From Cyanobacteria bacterium FACHB-DQ100 (lineage in GTDB: Bacteria; Cyanobacteriota; Cyanobacteriia; Leptolyngbyales; Leptolyngbyaceae): a stretch of DNA of 64,000 nt. Location of the stretch: positions 186,001 through 250,000 of the forward strand of contig JACJNW010000032.1 in the NCBI GenBank assembly GCA_014695195.1, in the 5' to 3' direction. Below are positions 54,954 through 63,123 of this stretch, in pieces. The notes under the pieces were generated by a model. It saw only the letters and a program-made list of their open reading frames with translations. It was not told the DNA's origin and did not search any database. Within the stretch, counting starts at the first letter, position 1; each line of letters begins with the position of its first letter. The position numbers were made by a program, and so were the translations under genes.

Positions 54954-56159
54954 TTAGAGTTTAGGTACGTCAATCGAAGAAGCACAGCCTAAATAATGTT
55001 TAACTAAAACTTCTGGAGAATTACCAACAATCTTTGCAACGTGATGAATAGGCATTCCCGCTTCTATTGCCATTGAGATAAAGCTGTGTCTGGTGGAATA
55101 CAGATTGCGGTAATGATCCACCAGCCCTTCTTTCTCCAATTTAGTAACAATGCCATCGATCCATTTTCCCTGCTGCCTGCAACCCTTCCAACAAAGAGCG
55201 CTGAATGTATGAGTGTTGATCGCTTTACCCTTCAAACTGGGGAACAGGTAATCTTCATCTTTATTCTTCAGACTCTTTCTTCTCAAGTTGATTAGGAAAC
55301 TCTGCATTTGCTCATTGCAGGGAAACTTTCTAGATTTTCCAGTCTTAGTTCCTTTATGAATCTTGCGGCTACTAACATTGACTATTGCTTCTGAAATACT
55401 GATGAATTGAAAATTATGATCGATATGCTTCCATTTCAAAGCCACTACTTCACTTGTGCGGCATCCACTGAAGAATAGAAACCAAACAAACGGAGCATAA
55501 GATTTATAAATCTCATGTTCTGCAAAAGCTTGAATAATCACGTCTCTCTCTTCAGCAGTGAATGGATCTGGTTCTTCGTCTTGATCAATCTCGATTTCCA
55601 AAGCCATTCCTGAAAAAAGATTATGTTCGATCAATCTGCGCTTTACTGCCCAACTACAAGCAGCATTAATCTCCATCAGAAGAAACTTCGCCGTCTTCAA
55701 GCTGTTGTTTTCTAACCAATGCTGACGGATCTCTAAAGCCTCAGAAAGTTTTTTGTAAGGTAACTTTTCCAGGTGATTAGAAACGCGCCTGTAATGAGTC
55801 AGGGCCGTTGTCTTCTCAACTAATGGAGTTTTGTACTGAATGTACTTCTCCCAAATCTCAATCAAGTTCAAGGTATCGATCGCTGGTAGAGGAAATGTAG
55901 AGTGAGTTTGAGACTGCTCTGATACCACCACCTTTCTGCGGGGATCGTATTTGGCTAGAGTCGCATCAAATCTTTCATAGATAATGTCCGACTCAATTTC
56001 CTTGGCTTTGGCTTGAGCTAACTTAAGGTTCTCTTTGTCTGAATATCGCAACCCAGGCAGATTGAGATTATATGCCTTGCCTAAATAAGTCCATCTCAGT
56101 CGAATAGATCCATTGTTGTCTTGGACATTGACACTGCCTTTAGCTCTTCTGGATTGCAT
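54954..56159 (-). CDS. Tyrosine recombinase (integrase) of the island
   Basis: 401 residues from the ATG at 56159, which follows GAGG by 5 bases. A beta-rich arm-binding start (GSVNVQDNNGSIRLRWTYLGKAYN in parts), a SAM-like core-binding region (about 95-180) and the catalytic domain: Arg in FFSGCRTSEVVALKW, Lys in KTGKSRKFP, the box YSTRHSFISMAIEAG, GNSPEVLVKHYLG with the nucleophile Tyr. The usual HxxR and GH positions are YSTR and GN, changed but within family variation. It lies next to the tRNA-Ser and should catalyse integration there. Confidence 0.88.
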   Translation of the reverse strand: MQSRRAKGSVNVQDNNGSIRLRWTYLGKAYNLNLPGLRYSDKENLKLAQAKAKEIESDIIYERFDATLAKYDPRRKVVVSEQSQTHSTFPLPAIDTLNLIEIWEKYIQYKTPLVEKTTALTHYRRVSNHLEKLPYKKLSEALEIRQHWLENNSLKTAKFLLMEINAACSWAVKRRLIEHNLFSGMALEIEIDQDEEPDPFTAEERDVIIQAFAEHEIYKSYAPFVWFLFFSGCRTSEVVALKWKHIDHNFQFISISEAIVNVSSRKIHKGTKTGKSRKFPCNEQMQSFLINLRRKSLKNKDEDYLFPSLKGKAINTHTFSALCWKGCRQQGKWIDGIVTKLEKEGLVDHYRNLYSTRHSFISMAIEAGMPIHHVAKIVGNSPEVLVKHYLGCASSIDVPKL

Positions 56160-56292
56160 ACCCACCTCTAGTCAACCTATAGGTGGCTAAATCTCTTGAA
56201 ATTCCTTTTATTCTCTGATTGTATTTTTAGCCGTTATTTAGACATAAACTGATCAGGGATATTTTCTCTCGATATCGAAATAAAATTTCTTC

Positions 56293-56344
56293 AGGGAGAG
56301 AGGGATTTGAACCCTCGGATAAGTCACCCCATCACAGCATTTCC
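56293..56344 (-). pseudogene. Inverted 3' half of tRNA-Ser(GGA)
   Basis: Read on the minus strand from 56344, GGAAATGCTGTGATGGGG and the following bases match the 3' half of the intact tRNA at 56495-56547, with one difference in the T-loop (GTTCAAATC against GTTCGAATC) and a changed end. The breakpoint GGAAATG is the same as in the left attachment site. Its upstream part (TCAGCGCTTCCCC) is not tRNA. Confidence 0.85.
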
Positions 56345-56402
56345 GGGGAAGCGCTGACCCATATTTGCCTTATTTCAAGCCATTTTCAAAAAACAGATCT
56401 CA

Positions 56403-56501
56403 AGGATGCACCAAGTTCTGCTATAGTATAAATTCTGTGGCTTGAAAAAGCTGCCCATCTGGAGAGATGGCCGAGTGGTTTAAGGCGCAGCACTGGAAAT
56501 G
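56403..56501 (+). repeat. Right copy of the 99-bp attachment repeat
   Basis: This copy matches 18121-18219 except at three positions in the -10 region, where it has the better promoter (TATAGTATAAA). It forms the promoter and 5' half of the working tRNA. Confidence 0.85.
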
Positions 56502-56547
56502 CTGTGATGGGGTGACTTATCCGAGGGTTCGAATCCCTCTCTCTCCG
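56461..56547 (+). tRNA. tRNA-Ser (anticodon GGA)
   Basis: 87 nt. Acceptor stem GGAGAGA / TCTCTCC with discriminator G, D arm GCCGAGTGGTTTAAGGC, anticodon stem CAGCA / TGCTG with loop CTGGAAA (anticodon GGA at 56495-56497), a long class II variable arm (GATGGGGTGACTTATC) and T arm CGAGGGTTCGAATCCCTC. No CCA is encoded. It is the integration target of the island and is rebuilt by the island's right end. Confidence 0.97.
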
Positions 56548-56576
56548 TTCTAAAACTTTGGTGTATCACGGCTTTT

Positions 56577-56611
56577 AGAGAACCCTCGAAGTTTCGAGGG
56601 TTTCTTTTTGG
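56577..56611 (+). terminator. Terminator after tRNA-Ser
   Basis: GAACCCTCGAA and TTTCGAGGGTTTC form a strong stem followed by TTTTT, 30 bases after the tRNA end. Confidence 0.85.
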
Positions 56612-56664
56612 GCGATCGATTGGGTGACTTTGAAGGTCTTTAGACACCTTTTGACTATTAGTTG

Positions 56665-56704
56665 ACTATCCCGCGTTGAGCGGTATGGCTCAACGCGGGA
56701 TAGT
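56665..56704. repeat. Perfect 17-bp inverted repeat
   Basis: ACTATCCCGCGTTGAGC and its exact complement flank the six-base spacer GGTATG. It lies between tRNA-Ser and the M16 gene. A partial direct copy of its left shoulder (TTGACTAT) is just before it. There is no T run, so a protein-binding or recombination site is as likely as a terminator. Confidence 0.7.
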
Positions 56705-56766
56705 GGTGAATGTCTGAGGATGTCAAAAAAAATAAGCGTTCGGGGACACTGGTATGGCAGCAAGGA

Positions 56767-58059
56767 TTAAGCAAGATGCAAATTCTCGATCGCCTCTGCT
56801 GGGCCTAGTAAAGAAACGTAAGGAGAACCAAAATACCGACCAGCAACTTCTTGTGCGGTTTCTGGGGTGACGTTGGCGATCGCGGCTTGAAACTGCGCGT
56901 CAAATTCGACCCCTAATCCTAAGGTTTCGTACCAGCCAAAAATTTGTGCGAGTTGAGAGTTGGTCTGTTTACCCAGAGCGTATTGTCCGAGTAGCTTATT
57001 TTTGGCAGTCTGGATCTCCTCTTCGCTCAAAGGTGCATCGCACAGGCGATCGACTTCTGTTTTCAAGCCGGAAAGCGCGATCTCTGTATTTCCTGGAGCC
57101 GTACCCATGTAGGTAACAAAATATGAGGTATCAAGCCGCGTCGGGTAAAAGGCAGACACTTCATAAGCCAAACCTCGCTTCTCACGCAGTTCAACAAACA
57201 GCCGGCTGGATAAACCATTGCCTAAATAGGTGTTTAGCAACTTGAGAGCAGCGTAATCTGCCATCGTACTCGATTGAACCGAGGGCGCAAGATAGCCGAG
57301 GATGACGATCGATTGCTGTGTCTCTTGGGGAATGCTGTTGCGGGTTGGATTGGATGTGACGATCGGTAACGTGAGATCCGCAACCGGTGTCGAGGGTGCC
57401 TTCCAGTCTCCTAAAATTTCTTCAACCTGCGATACCGCTTGATCCGGTGTAATTCGACCTGCAATGCTAATGATCAAGTTATCGGGGCGGAAGTATGTTT
57501 TGTAGTAATCTTGGAGATCCTGACGGGTCAACTTCTCGACGGTACTGGTCGTTCCCAAACCTGAAAGTGCGTAAGGATGTTCGCCGTACATTGTCTGGCG
57601 TAAATGATCGAGCGCAACCGTGAAGGGTTGCTCCTGCTGAGAGCGAATGGCTTGGAGTGTGAGCCGTCGTTCTAGCTCAACTTCTGCCTCTGGAAAAGTT
57701 GCCGATCGTAAAAGTTCTCCTGCCAAGTCCAGCATTTCAGGAAAATCGGCGGAGACAGTTTTTAAGCTGAGTAGAAAATAGTCCGAAGCGGCATCGGTGC
57801 CTAGACTCGCCCCGATCGATTCAACTCGTTCTGCGATTTCCAAGGACGAATGCTCTTCTGTGCCTTTCGTCATCACCGCTGCGACGAGGTGCGAAAGTCC
57901 CGCTTTATCGTATGGCTCCCAACGGCTTCCAGTTTTCAGAAACAAACGAGCCGCAATAATATCAGCCGACGGATTTTCGGTGACAAGCACTGTGATGCCA
58001 TTGCTTAACACAGTGTGGTGAACCATTCGATTTTGAGACAGGGTGATAGTTGAAGTCAC
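56767..58059 (-). CDS. M16 family peptidase homolog, non-catalytic partner
   Basis: About 430 residues with M16 fold features (VLSNGITVLVTENPSADII, GLSHLVAAVMTKGT, LREKRGLAYEVSAFYPT). The zinc motif HxxEH of active members is replaced by HLVAAVMTKG, so this subunit should be inactive by itself. In the family, active and inactive subunits form heterodimers. I choose the GTG at 58059, which aligns with the usual N-terminus and leaves 41 bases after the active-subunit gene; the longer frame (to 58197) would overlap it. Confidence 0.87.
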   Translation of the reverse strand: MTSTITLSQNRMVHHTVLSNGITVLVTENPSADIIAARLFLKTGSRWEPYDKAGLSHLVAAVMTKGTEEHSSLEIAERVESIGASLGTDAASDYFLLSLKTVSADFPEMLDLAGELLRSATFPEAEVELERRLTLQAIRSQQEQPFTVALDHLRQTMYGEHPYALSGLGTTSTVEKLTRQDLQDYYKTYFRPDNLIISIAGRITPDQAVSQVEEILGDWKAPSTPVADLTLPIVTSNPTRNSIPQETQQSIVILGYLAPSVQSSTMADYAALKLLNTYLGNGLSSRLFVELREKRGLAYEVSAFYPTRLDTSYFVTYMGTAPGNTEIALSGLKTEVDRLCDAPLSEEEIQTAKNKLLGQYALGKQTNSQLAQIFGWYETLGLGVEFDAQFQAAIANVTPETAQEVAGRYFGSPYVSLLGPAEAIENLHLA

Positions 58060-58100
58060 GATCGTTCTGAAAACTACATGCGTTGATTCTAGCAACCTAG

Positions 58101-59465
58101 TTACATCGGTTTCACGACGATCGCAGCATAGTGATAGGGCGAAAGATAGTGACTCGCCAGATCGCGTAAATCTTCGGTTGTGAATGATTGAATCCAATGA
58201 GGGTAAGCGATCGCGGCTTCGATTTGAGCGAGAGAATGATAATAGCCGTATAGTCCTGCAAGCTGTCCGGGGGTTTCGGTTGAGAAGGCGTGATCGTTGC
58301 AGAGTAGTCGTTTTGTGCGATCGAGTTCAGCCTGAGCAATGGGGATCGTCATCAAATGAGACAAGCGATCGCAAATCAGCGCTTCGACTCGCTCTAAATC
58401 TTCGGGATCGAGCCAAGCGGCAATTGTAAATAAACTCGAATCCCGTTGTAGAGAGAAGCTACAGTCGATCGCCTGCACCAGTTGACGCTCTTCGCGTAGT
58501 TCTTGAACAAATCGTGAGGTGCGCCCAGAGGCAAGAACGGCTGAGAGCAAATCTAGTCCACAGGCTGCTTTTAATGGATCTTGTTGGTTCGATCGCTCAA
58601 ATCGTTTCCAGGGGAGCGGCTCGTCGGCATCATCCTGCTGGAGCGGTTCAACTCCTGGCGCAATCCAAGCCATCAGCAATCGAGCTTGTTCGAGTCTGGG
58701 TAGATAGAGTTCTTCGCGTCGGATGCTGGTGATTGGCGGTTCGGCTTCCGCTTCGTGCCGTGGGCAGGACATTGAATTGGGGAATGGATGAAATGCTTTT
58801 TCGACCTGAAGTTTTGCTTCGTCGAGATCAATATCGCCTGTAACCACCACAGTCATATTTTCCGGTTGGTAGTGGGTGCGATGAAACGATCGCATTTCCT
58901 CTGCCGATCGCGGCATTAAGCTCTCTTCTGTTCCTAAAATCGGTCTGCCGTAGGGATGCCGCTGATAGACCAATTCCGACAGCACCTGAAACGCGATCGC
59001 GTCGGGATCATCATAAGTCTGCAAAATTTCTTCCAGTACAACGTCGCGCTCCCGCCCAAACTCATCATCGGGAATTGCCGCATTGAGCAACAGTTCACCC
59101 AGGTAGGGTAGGGTTTCCGCAAAATCTTTTGATGCGGTCGTCATATAGAAGTGCGCGTAATCATAGCTCGTGGCTGCGTTCGTCATTCCGCCCCGGTTTT
59201 CGATCGCTTGATCAAATGCTCCGGGTGCAAGCTTACTCGTTCCTTTGAAAATCATGTGTTCAAGGAAATGAGCCATTCCCGACCACTCATTCGGTTCTAC
59301 GATCGAGCCTGCATTCACCCAGACATCGATTGCGCTGACTCCAGTTGCGGGGAGATGATGGTGAATCAGCGTTAGTCCATTGTCTAGCTGATGTACGGTT
59401 GCAGGCAAAGCAAGAGGGATTTGGGGCGATCGGTAAATATTCAAGGGATTAACTGATCGATACAA
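58101..59465 (-). CDS. M16 family zinc peptidase, catalytic subunit
   Basis: 454 residues. The inverted zinc motif HFLEH (residues 66-70) and the distal Glu in RERDVVLEEI (about 143) complete the M16 site; ELREERQLVQAI near 325 is the second-domain R/Y motif region. It digests peptides, in the style of mitochondrial processing peptidase. The partner gene follows on the same strand. No signal peptide is evident. Confidence 0.92.
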   Translation of the reverse strand: MYRSVNPLNIYRSPQIPLALPATVHQLDNGLTLIHHHLPATGVSAIDVWVNAGSIVEPNEWSGMAHFLEHMIFKGTSKLAPGAFDQAIENRGGMTNAATSYDYAHFYMTTASKDFAETLPYLGELLLNAAIPDDEFGRERDVVLEEILQTYDDPDAIAFQVLSELVYQRHPYGRPILGTEESLMPRSAEEMRSFHRTHYQPENMTVVVTGDIDLDEAKLQVEKAFHPFPNSMSCPRHEAEAEPPITSIRREELYLPRLEQARLLMAWIAPGVEPLQQDDADEPLPWKRFERSNQQDPLKAACGLDLLSAVLASGRTSRFVQELREERQLVQAIDCSFSLQRDSSLFTIAAWLDPEDLERVEALICDRLSHLMTIPIAQAELDRTKRLLCNDHAFSTETPGQLAGLYGYYHSLAQIEAAIAYPHWIQSFTTEDLRDLASHYLSPYHYAAIVVKPM

Positions 59466-59780
59466 GTAGAGGACAATGGTTAGAAAGGGTTAGAAGCTGC
59501 GGTATGTGATCCTGTTAACTTACAACACTGAAATAGGTGTGAGAAGATCAAAACGATCAAGACTATTTTTTAATCATTTATGCTAAATTTCTCGCGCCAA
59601 AATGCAGAGATTTGATCTCTCGATCGACGGATTTTCCAGAGTTCTGAATTAAAACATTGTTGGCATAAAATTTAATCAAAAATCGATTTCATAATAAATT
59701 TTAATCAAACTTTCGTGAGCAAGAAATAATAGAATTTTTTGCAATAAAAATTCCCTCACTTAATCAGTAAGGGATCGAAA
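59466..59780. other. Intergenic region, nothing recognised
   Basis: About 315 AT-rich bases upstream of the M16 genes. The hairpin CCCTCACTTAATCAGTAAGGG (in parts, about 59753-59774) lies at its right end, next to the structured stretch described separately. Confidence 0.4.
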
Positions 59781-59785
59781 AAGTA

Positions 59786-59902
59786 GGACACCGCAGCGCC
59801 GTCTTACCTCAGCTTTTGACCTGGTTAAAACCAGGTGGGTGTCGAAGTAGCGGATTTGAAGTTTCCGAGTACAAGCTCGGTCTACTGCCATCAGCCTTTT
59901 TT
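59786..59902 (+). ncRNA. Candidate structured RNA
   Basis: Nested stems are visible: GACACC (59787) pairs with GGTGTC (59838); inside it ACCTGGTT-aa-AACCAGGT (59819-59836) is a perfect 8-bp hairpin; then AGTAG (59846) pairs with CTACT (59882) around CCGAG-tacaag-CTCGG. A T6 run follows at 59897. The plus strand is chosen for the T run. It is not adjacent to a gene that would make it a riboswitch, so a free small RNA is likelier. I cannot match it to 6S, SRP, RNase P or tmRNA. Confidence 0.45.
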
Positions 59903-60045
59903 GACTCCCAGATTCAAAAAACATAGATCATAAAACATTGTTGGCAGTCACCAACGCCGCAGCAAATCCTTCATTTATTGTAGCGGGTCAGTTTGGAGTT
60001 GGAAAGTCTATTCTCAATTCTTCCACCCCATTTGTGACTCTAGGC

Positions 60046-60357
60046 TTACTGCTTCTTCTGAGCAGGAGGCTGAGCGGATTCGGTTGATTTTTCTTTTGCA
60101 GCATCGTTAGTTTTCTTGGCTGCATCGCTTGTCTTTTTAGCTGCTTCGCCTGCTTTGGCTTTTGTCGCTTCTCCAGACTTTTTAGCTGCTGTACCTGGCT
60201 TCTTGGCATCTCCGGCTTTCTCAACTGGTGTCGCAGGCTGTGCAGCGGGCGATGCAGGAGGTGAAGGGGGGGCTGCTTGCTCTGAACCGGAACATGCAGT
60301 AAGACTGGTTGCTAGAGCGAGTCCAGCTAGAATGCCGATCGCGTTTGATTTCTTCAT
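60046..60357 (-). CDS. Small lipoprotein, Ala/Lys/Pro-rich
   Basis: 103 residues from the ATG at 60357. Lipobox LATSLTACSGS, then low-complexity Pro/Ala and repeated AKK(T/S)xDAAKKT-type units (about 45-95). Probably an extended envelope protein. Function unknown. Confidence 0.75.
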   Translation of the reverse strand: MKKSNAIGILAGLALATSLTACSGSEQAAPPSPPASPAAQPATPVEKAGDAKKPGTAAKKSGEATKAKAGEAAKKTSDAAKKTNDAAKEKSTESAQPPAQKKQ

Positions 60358-60470
60358 GGTGTTTCTCAAGTCCTAATAGATTCTTTGTTCGGAGGAGACA
60401 CCATAATTTACCCTAGATTGCAAAATCTAACGCAGTCATTATTCGTTTTTTGGATTGTTTCTGAACTGGA

Positions 60471-60692
60471 CTATTGAATTCTGTCGCTGCTCTTTTGCCA
60501 CAGGCGTTCTAACATTTCAATTTGTCGCTTTAAAGTCTGGCGTTTTTGCTTTTTATGGGCCAAAACTGCAAAAAATATGCTAAAAGGCAACGCAATCGCA
60601 ATCAGTCCTTCAGAAATGGCGGTAGTATCGCTATCAACGCGAATAGTTGAGATCGGCGATGAGGCTTGAATTGCCCGAAAATCCGAGTGCAT
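60471..60692 (-). CDS. Small single-pass membrane protein
   Basis: 73 residues. One hydrophobic segment (GLIAIALPFSIFFAVLA) followed by a basic helix (HKKQKRQTLKRQIEMLERLW). GGAGA lies before the ATG. Function unknown. Confidence 0.65.
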   Translation of the reverse strand: MHSDFRAIQASSPISTIRVDSDTTAISEGLIAIALPFSIFFAVLAHKKQKRQTLKRQIEMLERLWQKSSDRIQ

Positions 60693-60797
60693 AAAAAAGA
60701 GTCTCCAGAACAGATCTAAAATTTGATGAATAAATTTTATTGTGGCACTAGGATCTCTACACCTTGCTCTACCATTAGGTTTGTTTAAAGGTTAGGG

Positions 60798-61532
60798 TTA
60801 GCGAATATCGTTATAGAAGCGTTTCAATCTTGTAGCAGAAACACCAAGCCCCCAGAGTATGCCGATGTATAGATAGAGAGCGGTTGCTTTCCAAGCTCCC
60901 CATTTTGCGACTCGACGATCGGAGCTTTGGACGATGCGATTGATTTGACGAATTCTGCCTTTGCGAATCAGCCGTAAACAGAGGTTGCCGTCTTCCATAA
61001 TGGGGAGCGCTTCATCGAATCCGCCACATTCCCAGAAGTCAGATCTGCGACAAAACATGACTTGATCGCCAAATAGTAAACGCAACCCTTTGATAAAGAG
61101 ATGAGGGCGAAAAAGTAGGGGGGCGTAGTAGGTTTTGAGAAAGTTGTGCAGAGAGATTCCCCAACGTGTTTTGCGATCGCCGGTCATGATCGAGATAAAG
61201 CCAGCGCAGGCGATAGCCGGATCGGCTAGAGTTTCGCGGATTAGCGCGATCGCGTCGTCGGGAATTTGAGTATCGGCGTGGAGAAAGCAGAGAATGTCAC
61301 CCGTTGCCTGGGCGGCTCCGTGATTGAGCTGAATGGCACGACTGGGACGATCGCAGTGAAGAATTTGAGCGAGATTAGTTTGCTTGACAAGAGCGATCGT
61401 GTTGTCTGTACTGCCGCCATCGACGATGATGATTTCCCAAGCAGCGGGGGCGAGAATTGCAAGCTGTCTGAGGGTGCGATCGATGCTGCGGCTTTCGTTT
61501 AGGGTTGGGATGATGATGGAAACACGAGACAT
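60798..61532 (-). CDS. Family 2 glycosyltransferase, TIGR04283-like
   Basis: 244 residues. VSIIIPTLNESRSI, IIIVDGGSTDNT (DxD-type donor site region), GDILCFLHADTQIP and CGGFDEALPIMEDGNLCLRL match GT2 enzymes of the TIGR04283 group, some of which are annotated in arsenosugar synthesis. A C-terminal hydrophobic patch (ALYLYIGILWGLG) may contact the membrane. The gene begins two bases after the acyltransferase stop, so it is in one operon with the acyltransferase and rhodanese genes. Confidence 0.88.
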   Translation of the reverse strand: MSRVSIIIPTLNESRSIDRTLRQLAILAPAAWEIIIVDGGSTDNTIALVKQTNLAQILHCDRPSRAIQLNHGAAQATGDILCFLHADTQIPDDAIALIRETLADPAIACAGFISIMTGDRKTRWGISLHNFLKTYYAPLLFRPHLFIKGLRLLFGDQVMFCRRSDFWECGGFDEALPIMEDGNLCLRLIRKGRIRQINRIVQSSDRRVAKWGAWKATALYLYIGILWGLGVSATRLKRFYNDIR

Positions 61533-61533
61533 A

Positions 61534-62622
61534 TTATTTCAATCCGAGAAGCGATCGCGTGATCCAAATTTTACGCACGAACAATTCATAAACCAGGAGC
61601 GTGATCAAGACGGTTGCGCTGCTGATGATAAGGAATTTTGCAGCAATATTGACGCTCCATTGCACCACGAAAAACGCGATCGTGACTAGAATCGTTTGGT
61701 GTAACAAATACACTGGATATGCTGCTTCGTTTAGGTAATTCAGAATTGCATTGCGATGTTGGAAAAAGCGTTGTCCTAAGCTGAGAAATGCGAGAACGCA
61801 GACCCAAGAATTTATTCCTCGAAAGGCTTGATAGCTCATGTATGCAAGTGAGTAAGCGCGATCGGGAACGACATCAGCAATCCATAATCCGATGAAAATT
61901 GACATCAGCACGATCGCACTTCCGATAATCCAAGAACGATATTGATCGAGCAGTTCGGTAAACTGCGATCGAGCGACTAAGCCATATCCGTAAATAAAGT
62001 AAGTCAGGTATAGTAACACATTTGCCCAATCATCGTATAAGTTTTGAAATCCAATCCATTTCGGTCGAAATATCGCTTCAATCAACGCAAGAGGTAATGC
62101 GAGTAGAATCAAGTTGATTCGGTAATTCGCAGACTTTAGAAATGAGAATATCGGTAGTGCAACTAGCGAGAAAACAAACAGGTAAACAATAAACCAAAGA
62201 TGCGCCCATTCAAAATTTCCAGCAGGACGAATTCCGTTAAAGAACTGGGGATAAAACTCGAAGTAAGAGCCTTGAAAGCGCGATCGTGAAAGCAGTGAAA
62301 GATAAACCTGTGGCGGGACAAGCACAAACAATCCAAACACGAACGGGATTAATAATCGCTGCACTCTTTCTTTAAGATAATCTTTGGACGATCGCTTCTC
62401 TAAAGCAAACCAACTTGCTGCCCCAGAAACAAAGAAAAAGAGCGGCATATGCCACTGATGAATGAACAAAATCAGGAATTCCAACGCTGAATTGGTGGGT
62501 TGATTCACCACATAAAACTCACCCAGATCGCCGCGATAGAACACTGCGGCTGCATGAAAATAAATCAATACTGCAACCGCAAAAACGCGCAGCCAGTCTA
62601 AATCATTCCGTCGTTTATTCAT
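61534..62622 (-). CDS. Acyltransferase 3 (OafA/YrhL-like) membrane protein
   Basis: 362 residues, about ten membrane segments. The start DLDWLRVFAVAVLIYFHAAAVF carries the R/K-x10-H motif of the family, and HQWHMPLFFFVSGAAS, FIVYLFVFSLVALPIF and AAYPVYLLHQTILV are typical later blocks. It should acylate a sugar or lipid at the membrane. The 8-base overlap with the rhodanese gene upstream and the two-base spacing downstream show an operon. Confidence 0.9.
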   Translation of the reverse strand: MNKRRNDLDWLRVFAVAVLIYFHAAAVFYRGDLGEFYVVNQPTNSALEFLILFIHQWHMPLFFFVSGAASWFALEKRSSKDYLKERVQRLLIPFVFGLFVLVPPQVYLSLLSRSRFQGSYFEFYPQFFNGIRPAGNFEWAHLWFIVYLFVFSLVALPIFSFLKSANYRINLILLALPLALIEAIFRPKWIGFQNLYDDWANVLLYLTYFIYGYGLVARSQFTELLDQYRSWIIGSAIVLMSIFIGLWIADVVPDRAYSLAYMSYQAFRGINSWVCVLAFLSLGQRFFQHRNAILNYLNEAAYPVYLLHQTILVTIAFFVVQWSVNIAAKFLIISSATVLITLLVYELFVRKIWITRSLLGLK

Positions 62623-63070
62623 CGATCGTGGCTCTGAGTTCAGGGTTTAGCAGCTTTCCCCACCGGGCGTTGTAGGGATGAACCGATCGCACCAATCGCC
62701 CGTTGTTTTGGTAAAGTGATCGTGCCTCATTTGCCCATTGAAAAATGCTGCCTTCTAGGTTCCATACATCAGTAAAGCCATGCTTCTGAAGCTGTTGGGC
62801 AACTTTAGCGCTGCGATATCCCACCGAGCAATATACGACGATCGCAAAATTCTTGGGTAAGTGCTTCCAGTTTGGCTGACGCGGATCAATTCGCTGGGCA
62901 GTTTTAAGATGACTCACCGCAAATTCTGGCACAGTGCGAGCATCCAGAAGAATAGGAGGTATTCGGTTAGGATCTTGCAGCCAGCGATCGAGGTCTTGAG
63001 TCGAAAGCGATCGAACTGTGGGAAACTGAAACCTTATCCAAAGCTTGAGCAATTTAAATAGAAGTCTCAC
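62615..63070 (-). CDS. Rhodanese-like domain protein
   Basis: 151 residues from GTG. ILLDARTVPEFAVSHLKTAQRI and the active-site loop VVYCSVGYRSAKVAQ with a Cys nucleophile mark a single rhodanese domain, followed by a C-terminal NGRLVRSVHPYNARWGKLL extension common in cyanobacteria. It moves sulfane sulfur or acts as a redox/phosphatase-like enzyme. First gene of the operon with the acyltransferase and glycosyltransferase. Confidence 0.88.
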   Translation of the reverse strand: MRLLFKLLKLWIRFQFPTVRSLSTQDLDRWLQDPNRIPPILLDARTVPEFAVSHLKTAQRIDPRQPNWKHLPKNFAIVVYCSVGYRSAKVAQQLQKHGFTDVWNLEGSIFQWANEARSLYQNNGRLVRSVHPYNARWGKLLNPELRATIDE

Positions 63071-63123
63071 AGCAAAATAGTCTTACAATTTTGCTCGATC
63101 GTACCCTTTCGCGTACTACGTTT

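Larger units (their letters stand above)
18220..56402. mobile_element. tRNA-Ser-targeted integrative island, ~38 kb
   Basis: The island is bounded by a 99-bp direct repeat made of tRNA-Ser promoter plus 5' half. A tyrosine recombinase lies at the right end. The inside differs from the flanks: HIP1 sites are scarce, codon usage looks AT-richer, most genes are unknowns, and plasmid-type replication and partition genes occur. No capsid, tail, relaxase or type IV secretion genes were seen. It therefore resembles an integrated plasmid, an integrative mobilizable element, or a satellite-like element. The boundaries rest on comparing the two tRNA copies; the inner limits may be off by a few bases. 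Confidence 0.8.

Noticed and set aside
56293-56344. A second working tRNA-Ser on the minus strand
   Set aside because: Only the 3' half matches; the upstream part cannot form the acceptor or D arm.
18220-56402. Complete prophage
   Set aside because: No terminase, portal, capsid, tail or lysis genes were recognised.
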